Source: Pectobacterium carotovorum
GTDB taxonomy: Bacteria > Pseudomonadota > Gammaproteobacteria > Enterobacterales > Enterobacteriaceae
Assembly (NCBI RefSeq): GCF_900129615.1
Contig: NZ_FQWI01000013.1
Span: 28,377-92,376 of the forward strand
DNA: 64,000 nt
Direction of reading: 5' to 3'
The translations under genes and the position numbers were made by a program. A model generated the notes under the pieces. That model saw only the letters and a list, made by a program, of their open reading frames with translations. It did not search any database and had not been told where the DNA came from. Of this stretch, positions 57,739 through 64,000 are shown in pieces. Each line of letters begins with the position of its first letter. Within the stretch, counting starts at the first letter, position 1.

Positions 57739-59514
57739 TTACGCCGGATAATGGCAAAGGCCAGAATCATTCTCAGTAGTAGTGTATAGCGGCTCAACAC
57801 GCTGACTGAAACGCTTGCGGCGTCGGTAGGCGTAAACATCCTCAATGTGCCCTTCCCTAATACGCTGCTGCAGTGCTCGCCAGTAGTCCGCACAAAACAA
57901 ATCGCCGTGCATTTCCTCAAACAGCGTACGAATGTGACGGTCACTGCACAGGAAATGGGGAAACTCTTCGGGAAACACATCATTCGGTGCAACGCTGTAC
58001 CACGGCTCTGCGGCCAGTTCGTCCTCTGGGTGACGCGGCGGCGGTATTTTGCGGAAATTCACCTCAGTCATGTAGCAAATTTCATCGTAGTCATAAAAGA
58101 CGACTCGCCCATGACGCGTGACGCCGAAATTCTTGAATAGCATGTCGCCGGGGAAAATATTTGCCGCAGCCAGCTGTTTGATGGCATTCCCGTATTCTTC
58201 AATCACATCGTGCAGTTGCTGTGCGTTTGCCTGTTCCAAATAAAGGTTCAGCGGCGTCATCCGGCGTTCCATATACAAATGTCGGATCACCAACTGATCG
58301 CCCAGATCCTCCAGTTTTTCCGGCACCTCCCGCCAGAGTTCATCCAGCAGTTCCGGGCTGATGCGGTGCTTATCGATGACGAAGTTTTCATATTCCTGCG
58401 TATCCGCCATGCGCCCCACACGATCGTGCTCTTTCACCAGTTGATAGCACGCCATAACCCGCTCGGCGCTCACCTCTTTCTGCGGCGCAAAACGATCTTT
58501 GATGACTTTAAATACGCGATCGAAGGAAGGCAGCGTAAACACCAGCATCACCATACCTTTCACGCCGGGAGCGATAATAAACTGCTCTTTTGATTCGGCA
58601 ATGTAGTGCAGATATTCACGGTAATACTCAGTTTTACTGTGCTTCTGGCAGCCGATGGCCAGATAAAGCTCCGCTGTCGTCTTCCCCGGTAAAATGTCAC
58701 GCAGCCAGGCCACCAGCGCAGACGGCAGCGGAGCATACACCATGAAGTAAGAGCGGGCGAAACCGAACACAATGCTGGCATCGGCCTGGCTGGTTAAGCA
58801 GGTATCAATAAATAACGCACCGCGTTCGTTGTGGTGAATCGGCAGCAGGAACGGGAAAACACCGTCAGGGAGCGACAGTTTGCCCACCAGCCAGGCCGCT
58901 TTGTTACGATAAAACAGCTCATTCGCCACCTGTAACGTCGCGTGCGCAAGCTGCTCCGTTGAGAAAGTGCGCTGTAAATACGCCGTGATATAGCCAATAT
59001 CACGCGGCAAATCTTCCCACGGTAAACGCAGCGGCACGTCACCCAGCAGCTTTTCCAGCATGCTCTGCCAGCCGTCAGTGGGCACAAACGTCTTGGCGAT
59101 AGGCCGGGGAATCTCACGAAATCGCTGTTCAGGCTGAGAACTGAAAACAAACAGTTTGTCAGGCGCCAGTTCCCGATGGTTAAACAGCCGACAGTAGACG
59201 GAATTAAAGAAACTCTCTGCAATCTCAAAACGCGGATAATCCGGCAATAAACGGGTGTAGATATGCTTCACGCGAGCCAAAAAATCCGCATCATCGCAGC
59301 GAATGCCGGTAATACAGCGCAGCTGTTCGACCACCAGACCAACGTGGTGATCGTATAAATGAATACGCTGTTTCATTGCCTGTTGTACGGCGGGCCAGTC
59401 AGCCTGTTCAAAGCGCTGCTGTGCACCCGCCGTCACTTCGAGAAAACGTCCATATTGCGCATCAAACCCTTGCAGGATCGTTTGCGCCACCAGCTTTTCA
59501 AGGTCACGCGTCAT
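57739..59514 (-). CDS. aceK: Isocitrate dehydrogenase kinase/phosphatase
   Basis: Bifunctional enzyme that phosphorylates and dephosphorylates isocitrate dehydrogenase, steering isocitrate into the glyoxylate bypass. It has 591 residues from the second of two adjacent ATG codons ([15 protein letters not shown]), which gives the better distance to GGAG. It carries the ATP-binding loop [17 protein letters not shown] near residue 315 and the catalytic Asp/Glu region FYDYDEICY near 475. It is the last gene of aceBAK. Its stop lies against the structured repeat. Confidence 0.96.
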   Translation of the reverse strand: MTRDLEKLVAQTILQGFDAQYGRFLEVTAGAQQRFEQADWPAVQQAMKQRIHLYDHHVGLVVEQLRCITGIRCDDADFLARVKHIYTRLLPDYPRFEIAESFFNSVYCRLFNHRELAPDKLFVFSSQPEQRFREIPRPIAKTFVPTDGWQSMLEKLLGDVPLRLPWEDLPRDIGYITAYLQRTFSTEQLAHATLQVANELFYRNKAAWLVGKLSLPDGVFPFLLPIHHNERGALFIDTCLTSQADASIVFGFARSYFMVYAPLPSALVAWLRDILPGKTTAELYLAIGCQKHSKTEYYREYLHYIAESKEQFIIAPGVKGMVMLVFTLPSFDRVFKVIKDRFAPQKEVSAERVMACYQLVKEHDRVGRMADTQEYENFVIDKHRISPELLDELWREVPEKLEDLGDQLVIRHLYMERRMTPLNLYLEQANAQQLHDVIEEYGNAIKQLAAANIFPGDMLFKNFGVTRHGRVVFYDYDEICYMTEVNFRKIPPPRHPEDELAAEPWYSVAPNDVFPEEFPHFLCSDRHIRTLFEEMHGDLFCADYWRALQQRIREGHIEDVYAYRRRKRFSQRVEPLYTTTENDSGLCHYPA

Positions 59515-59532
59515 CATGATCTCCAGATGAGA

Positions 59533-59557
59533 CCCGGCCAGCCAAACGCTGACCGGG
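59533..59557 (-). other. Hairpin in the aceA-aceK gap
   Basis: A 10-bp stem with one G-U pair (CCCGGTCAGC / GCTGGCCGGG) and a 5-nt loop lies in the 48-bp gap. E. coli has REP sequences here that reduce downstream aceK expression; this hairpin is a plausible functional equivalent. Confidence 0.6.
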
Positions 59558-59562
59558 CAGGA

Positions 59563-60870
59563 TCAGAACTGCTGTTCTTCCGTCGATCCCGTCAGCGCCG
59601 TCACCGAAGACTCGCCTCCTTGAATAATGTTCGTCACCTTATCAAAGTAGCCAGTACCGACCTCCTGCTGATGCGATGAGAAGGTATAACCGTCTTTAAT
59701 CGCTTCAAATTCAGGCTGTTGTACTTTTTCTACGTAGTGCCTCATCCCCTCGCCCTGTGCATAGGCATGCGCCAGATCAAACATGTTGAACCACATGCTG
59801 TGGATGCCAGCCAGCGTAATAAATTGGTATTTGTAGCCCATTGCCGACAGCTCATCCTGAAAACGCGCAATCGTGCTGTCATCGAGATTCTTCTTCCAGT
59901 TAAAGGAAGGCGAGCAGTTGTACGCCAGCAGCTTACCGGGGAATTTCGCATGGATGGCCTCGGCAAAACGACGCGCCAGCGATAAATCCGGCGTTGAAGT
60001 TTCGCACCACACCAAATCGGCATAAGGCGCATACGCCAGACCCCGGCTGATCGCCTGCTCGATCCCGGCACGCGTACGGTAAAAGCCTTCCACCGTGCGC
60101 TCTCCGGTGATGAAATCACGGTCATACTCATCGCAGTCGGAGGTCAACAAATCTGCCGCATCCGCATCGGTTCGCGCGACCAGCAAGGTGGGCACCCCCA
60201 AAACATCCGCAGCCAGACGCGCTGCAACCAGCTTCTGAACGGCTTCCTGAGTCGGCACCAGTACTTTGCCGCCCATATGGCCACATTTCTTCGCCGATGC
60301 CAGTTGATCTTCAAAGTGAACCGCCGCCGCGCCCGCTTCAATCATCGACTTCATCAGCTCAAACGCATTAAGCACGCCGCCAAATCCAGCCTCCGCATCC
60401 GCAACAATCGGCAGAAAGTAATCGGTATAACGCTTATCACCCGGTTCAATGCGGTTCGCCCACTGAATCTGATCGGCGCGCCGGAAGGTGTTGTTGATGC
60501 GTTCAATCACCGCGGGTACGGAATTCGCTGGGTAGAGCGACTGATCGGGATACATGCTGGACGCCAGATTGGCATCCGCCGCCACCTGCCAGCCGGAAAG
60601 ATAAATCGCTTCAATACCCGCTTTCGCCTGCTGTAAAGCCTGCCCACCCGTCAGCGCGCCAAGGCAGTTAACGTAGCCTTTGCGAGAATCACCATGCAGC
60701 AGATTCCATAACCTCGCCGCACCGAGCTGCGCGAGCGTGCATTCCGGGTTCACCGATCCCCGTAGATTAATCACATCTTCTGCGCTGTAGGGGCGCGTAA
60801 TACCTTCCCAGCGGGCGGTTTTCCACTCTTTTTCGATATGCTGGACTTGTTGGGTACGAGAGGTCGTCAT
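59563..60870 (-). CDS. aceA: Isocitrate lyase
   Basis: Splits isocitrate into glyoxylate and succinate, the first committed step of the glyoxylate bypass. It has 435 residues. The catalytic-loop cysteine is C196 in [10 protein letters not shown], and the magnesium- and substrate-binding segments [10 protein letters not shown] and NCSPSFNWK are present. An AAGGAAC site precedes the ATG. It lies 31 bp after aceB. Confidence 0.98.
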   Translation of the reverse strand: MTTSRTQQVQHIEKEWKTARWEGITRPYSAEDVINLRGSVNPECTLAQLGAARLWNLLHGDSRKGYVNCLGALTGGQALQQAKAGIEAIYLSGWQVAADANLASSMYPDQSLYPANSVPAVIERINNTFRRADQIQWANRIEPGDKRYTDYFLPIVADAEAGFGGVLNAFELMKSMIEAGAAAVHFEDQLASAKKCGHMGGKVLVPTQEAVQKLVAARLAADVLGVPTLLVARTDADAADLLTSDCDEYDRDFITGERTVEGFYRTRAGIEQAISRGLAYAPYADLVWCETSTPDLSLARRFAEAIHAKFPGKLLAYNCSPSFNWKKNLDDSTIARFQDELSAMGYKYQFITLAGIHSMWFNMFDLAHAYAQGEGMRHYVEKVQQPEFEAIKDGYTFSSHQQEVGTGYFDKVTNIIQGGESSVTALTGSTEEQQF

Positions 60871-60901
60871 AGCAGAGGTTCCTTTTTATTATCAGTCAGG
60901 A

Positions 60902-62500
60902 TTAATCAAGCAATGCGTAGCCGGGTAGCGTCAGGAAGTCGATCAGCTCATCTTGCGTGGTAATTTTTTCCATCAGCCGAGCGGCTTCATCAAAGCGCCC
61001 TCCGCTGAAACGGGCATCACCGAGCTCCTCTTGAATCACAAACATCTCTTCGGCCAGCATTTGGCGGAACAGCGCTTTGGTGATCACACGACCATCGCTC
61101 AACGTCTTGCCGTGGCGAATCCACTGCCAGATTGACGTGCGAGAAATTTCTGCCGTCGCCGCATCTTCCATCAGTCCATAAATCGGGACGCAGCCATTAC
61201 CGGATATCCATGCTTCGATGTACTGCACTGCAACGCGGATATTCGCGCGCATCCCCACTTCCGTTCGCTCTCCCGGACAAGGCTCTAGCAGCTCTTCTGC
61301 ACGAATAGGCGCATCATGTTCACGGCTGATATCGAGCTGATTTTTACGCTCACCTAACGCCCGATTGAACACCTCCATCACTGCATCGGCCAGCCCCGGA
61401 TGGGCCACCCAGGTGCCGTCATGGCCATTGTGAGCTTCCAGCTCTTTGTCTTTACGTACCTTATCCAACACCCAATTATTGCGTTCCGCATCCTTACTCG
61501 GAATGAACGCCGCCATCCCGCCCATGGCGAATGCACCGCGACGGTGACAGGTTTTGATCAACAGCCGCGAATAAGCGCTAAGGAAGGGTTTTTCCATCGT
61601 CACCGACTGACGATCGGGTAGAACGCGATCGCTGTGGTTCTTTAATGTTTTGATATAACTGAAGATGTAATCCCAGCGGCCACAGTTCAGCCCAACAATA
61701 TGATCGCGTAGGTGGTAGAGGATCTCGTCCATCTGAAAAACGGCGGGCAACGTTTCAATCAACACCGTTGCTTTGATCGTCCCGCGCGGCAGATCAAAAC
61801 GATCTTCCGTGTAGCAGAAGACATCGTTCCACCAGGCCGCTTCCTGCCATGACTGCGTCTTTGGCAGATAGAAATAAGGGCCACTCCCTTTCTTCAGCAG
61901 TTCCTGATAGTTGTGGAAAAAATACAGCGCGAAGTCAAACAGACTGCCGGGAATCGCTTCCCCCTGCCAGGACACGTGTTTCTCGGGCAAATGCAAACCG
62001 CGTACACGACAAATCAACACGGCAGGATTGGGTTTCAGCTGGTAGATCTTTCCAGTTTCATTGATGTAGGAAATCGTACCGCGCACGGCATCACGCAAGT
62101 TGATTTGCCCGTCGATCACTTTTTCCCAACTTGGTGACAACGAATCCTCAAAGTCCGCCATGAAAACTTTCACGTTGGCATTCAATGCGTTGATCACCAT
62201 CTTGCGTTCGACCGGACCGGTAATTTCAACGCGACGATCTTGAAGGTCATCGGGAATGCCGCGTATTGTCCATGCCTTTTCACAAATGGAAGCTGTTTCT
62301 GAAATAAAATCAGGTAACTTACCCTGATCGATATTACGCTGTTGTACCTGCCGTTCGGCGAGTAATTGATTACGTGCTGGCGTGAAATGTGCGACCAGCT
62401 CCGTTAAGAAATCAATCGCTTCTTCCGTAAGAATTTGCTTCTCACCTTCGCCAAAACGCTGACTAAACGCCAATTCTCTGTTTATCGTCTGCTGCATCAT
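60902..62500 (-). CDS. aceB: Malate synthase A
   Basis: Condenses glyoxylate with acetyl-CoA to form malate. It has 532 residues. The family segments are present: FMADFEDSLSPSWEKV (catalytic Asp/Glu region near residue 135), ICRVRGLHLPEKH and NCGRWDYIFSYIKT. The ATG at 62500 has AAGGA and matches the family start; a further upstream frame extends by 18 residues without support. It is the first gene of aceBAK. Confidence 0.96.
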   Translation of the reverse strand: MMQQTINRELAFSQRFGEGEKQILTEEAIDFLTELVAHFTPARNQLLAERQVQQRNIDQGKLPDFISETASICEKAWTIRGIPDDLQDRRVEITGPVERKMVINALNANVKVFMADFEDSLSPSWEKVIDGQINLRDAVRGTISYINETGKIYQLKPNPAVLICRVRGLHLPEKHVSWQGEAIPGSLFDFALYFFHNYQELLKKGSGPYFYLPKTQSWQEAAWWNDVFCYTEDRFDLPRGTIKATVLIETLPAVFQMDEILYHLRDHIVGLNCGRWDYIFSYIKTLKNHSDRVLPDRQSVTMEKPFLSAYSRLLIKTCHRRGAFAMGGMAAFIPSKDAERNNWVLDKVRKDKELEAHNGHDGTWVAHPGLADAVMEVFNRALGERKNQLDISREHDAPIRAEELLEPCPGERTEVGMRANIRVAVQYIEAWISGNGCVPIYGLMEDAATAEISRTSIWQWIRHGKTLSDGRVITKALFRQMLAEEMFVIQEELGDARFSGGRFDEAARLMEKITTQDELIDFLTLPGYALLD

Positions 62501-62606
62501 TCGTGGTTCCTTTTCAGATTCCGCTTCATTTATCAACAACCGCCAGATCGGCAAATCAGTATGTACATTTCTTAGCCGACAGAATTAAGCGTAATACAAG
62601 AAAAAA

Positions 62607-62631
62607 CAAAATCAAAAACAATTTCCATTTT
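62607..62631 (-). promoter_or_regulatory. IclR operator of aceBAK
   Basis: On the minus strand, ATGGAAATTGTTTTTGATTTTG lies about 110 bp upstream of aceB. By memory it reproduces the E. coli aceB IclR-protected sequence almost exactly. The iclR gene is in this window. Confidence 0.85.
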
Positions 62632-62730
62632 TATGTAAAAACAAAAGTAAGATTTTGATAAAAATGAAGATTAAAATAAAAAAAGAAGAGAAATGACTTT
62701 CACCAAATAATGAGAATGGAATGGTTCAGC

Positions 62731-62762
62731 AGAAAAAAAGAAAGGCACCCTTAAAGGTGCCT
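62731..62762 (-). terminator. metA terminator
   Basis: On the minus strand, a 7-bp stem (AGGCACC / GGTGCCT) with a 6-nt loop is followed by TTCTTTTTTTC. It lies 23 bp after the metA stop. Confidence 0.85.
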
Positions 62763-62784
62763 CAGAGAAAAGAATTGGGATGAG

Positions 62785-63714
62785 CTAGTCCAGCGTAGGG
62801 TTCATCCTACGTAAATCGTAAGGCGTAATCTGGTAAACATAGTAATTCAGCCAGTTAACAAAAAGCAGATGACCGTGGCTACGCCAGCTCGCTTTCGGTT
62901 CCAGCTCAGGATTGTCATCGGGGAAATAGTTAACCGGAACAGTCGGATCCAGCCCAGCGTCACAATCACGGAAAAACTCTCCTGCGAGCGTCAAGACATC
63001 ATACTCTGGATGCCCGGTAACGAACGCCAGACGTTTATCTTTACTGGCAAACAGGTAAGCACCAGCCTGCTCCGACTCGACCAGAATATCCAAATCCGTA
63101 TGCTCCCGAATCACATCAACCGGAAAATCTGCATAGCGCGAATGTGGAGCCAGGAATGTTTCGTCAAAGCCGCGGGTCAGCAAAGCGTGAGGTTGCAACG
63201 TGTGATGCGAGTAAACACCAGATAGCTTTTCCTTACGGGTCATCTTGGGAATGCCGTAGAGGATATTGAGAGCAGCCTGTACAGCCCAACACACGAATAA
63301 TGTGGAGGTAACATGCTCTTTTGCCCACTCGATGACACGTGCGATCTGCGGCCAATAGACAACATCACAGAAATCGACCAATCCCAACGGTGCACCGGTC
63401 ACAATCAAGCCATCAAAATTTTCGTCCTGAATATCGTCGAAATTGCAGTAGAAGTTATTCAAATGCTCGGTTGGCGTATTCTTTGATTCACGGCTATCAA
63501 TGCGTAGCAGTTGGATATCGATCTGTAAGGGAGAATTGGATAACAAGCGTAGAAACTGGTTTTCAGTCTCGATCTTTTTAGGCATCAGGTTCAGAACCAG
63601 CACTTTGAGGGGGCGAATTTCCTGCGTTTTAGCACGCGAGGACGTCATCACAAAGACGTTCTCATTACGCAGAAAATTAACGGCTGGTAACTCATCAGGA
63701 ACCCGAATTGGCAT
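62785..63714 (-). CDS. metA: Homoserine O-succinyltransferase
   Basis: First committed step of methionine synthesis: activates L-homoserine with succinyl-CoA. It has 309 residues. The catalytic nucleophile C142 lies in [11 protein letters not shown], and the His/Glu pair is H235 and E237 in VTGHPEYD. All three positions are as in E. coli. It lies upstream of aceBAK on the same strand but has its own terminator and MetJ-type operator. Confidence 0.97.
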   Translation of the reverse strand: MPIRVPDELPAVNFLRNENVFVMTSSRAKTQEIRPLKVLVLNLMPKKIETENQFLRLLSNSPLQIDIQLLRIDSRESKNTPTEHLNNFYCNFDDIQDENFDGLIVTGAPLGLVDFCDVVYWPQIARVIEWAKEHVTSTLFVCWAVQAALNILYGIPKMTRKEKLSGVYSHHTLQPHALLTRGFDETFLAPHSRYADFPVDVIREHTDLDILVESEQAGAYLFASKDKRLAFVTGHPEYDVLTLAGEFFRDCDAGLDPTVPVNYFPDDNPELEPKASWRSHGHLLFVNWLNYYVYQITPYDLRRMNPTLD

Positions 63715-63733
63715 AACCTTATATCCTCAAAGC

Positions 63734-63757
63734 ATACGTTTAAACGTTTAGACATCC
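63734..63757. promoter_or_regulatory. Tandem met boxes upstream of metA
   Basis: Three adjacent 8-mers, ATACGTTT, AAACGTTT and AGACATCC (consensus AGACGTCT), each with about two mismatches, lie 20 bp upstream of metA. This is the usual cooperative MetJ arrangement. Confidence 0.75.
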
Positions 63758-63912
63758 AGATGCCCGAAGATAGCGAGTTTTTGTACTAATGTCGAGCGCT
63801 CAACGCATAAGGTGAAAATGTTTCACGAGACACAACACGCTGCATACCATCAGCACGACTTCTGCTGAATACGTTCAAGCGCATAGGAATCACTCAGGGG
63901 AACAGCCATAGC

Positions 63913-63942
63913 AAAAAGCCCCTGTCTTTCGACAGGGGCTTT
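63913..63942 (-). terminator. rRNA operon terminator
   Basis: On the minus strand, a 12-bp perfect stem (AAGCCCCTGTC / GACAGGGGCTT) with a short GAAA-type loop is followed by a U-run. It ends the rRNA operon that enters from the right. Confidence 0.9.
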
Positions 63943-63953
63943 CCACGTAGTTG

Positions 63954-64000
63954 ATGCCTGGCAGTTCCCTACTCTCACATGGGGAAGCCCCACACTACCA
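63954..64000 (-). rRNA. 5S rRNA, 3' end only
   Basis: The last 47 nt of 5S rRNA on the minus strand, reading TGGTAGTGTGGGG, then CCCATGTGAGAGTAGGGAA and ending TGCCAGGCAT. The rest of the rRNA operon lies outside the window. Confidence 0.95.

Larger units (their letters stand above)
62501..62784. other. aceB-metA intergenic region
   Basis: 284 bp holding the aceB promoter with the IclR operator (62607-62631) and, at the right end, the metA terminator. No gene is supportable. Confidence 0.8.

Overview
The window is chromosomal DNA of an enterobacterium. Gene order, codon use, ERIC repeats and protein sequences fit a soft-rot Pectobacterium or a close relative in Pectobacteriaceae; this assignment is from recall of the families, since no database was searched. 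Coding density is normal, and no phage, transposase, integrase or CRISPR array was found.

Layout. (1) 1-8.45 kb, all on the minus strand: the 3'-truncated ahpF, ahpC, a DUF4153 membrane protein, and a four-gene tripartite efflux operon (ABC ATPase, MacB-type permease, TolC-family protein, HlyD-family adaptor) whose three gene junctions each overlap by exactly 8 nt. (2) 8.7-26.8 kb: an accessory-looking stretch bounded by identical tRNA-Gly(GCC) genes, one on the left and two in tandem on the right. It holds a secreted protein of unknown role, a 2-hydroxyacid dehydrogenase, an uncharacterised 568-aa protein, a YahK-like alcohol dehydrogenase, a LysE exporter with a divergent LysR regulator, an MFS transporter, a NitT/TauT-type ABC importer, a DUF1963 protein, a YjjG-like nucleotidase coupled to an MFS exporter, and two small orphan proteins. 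(3) 27-41.6 kb: a conserved core block, orn, rsgA, psd, mscM, epmA, frdABCD, blc, a truncated DUF486 gene, an entericidin gene, efp, epmB and yjeI. EF-P, its lysyl-modifying enzyme EpmA and the lysine aminomutase EpmB are all here. (4) 41.6-47 kb: pgi, lysC behind a lysine riboswitch, and the phosphate transporter yjbB. (5) 47-52.4 kb: a DASS anion transporter and a FoxA-like siderophore receptor with an AraC-type regulator, both with Fur-box-like sites. (6) 52.4-64 kb: metH, iclR and, on the minus strand, metA and aceBAK (the glyoxylate bypass, with a conserved IclR operator and tandem met boxes), ending in the 3' end of a 5S rRNA gene at the right edge.

The least explained element is a structured dispersed repeat found twice, inverted, at 52201-52392 (next to metH) and 57478-57737 (next to aceK). 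The ends are conserved, with a compensated hairpin whose base pairs differ but still pair between copies. The interior is variable, and in the second copy it is a row of four perfect small hairpins. Other points of note are a typical 70-bp-longer ERIC element feeding the metH leader, the tRNA-Gly duplication bounding the accessory block, a perfect palindrome in front of the ABC importer, and an intrinsic terminator between ahpC and ahpF.
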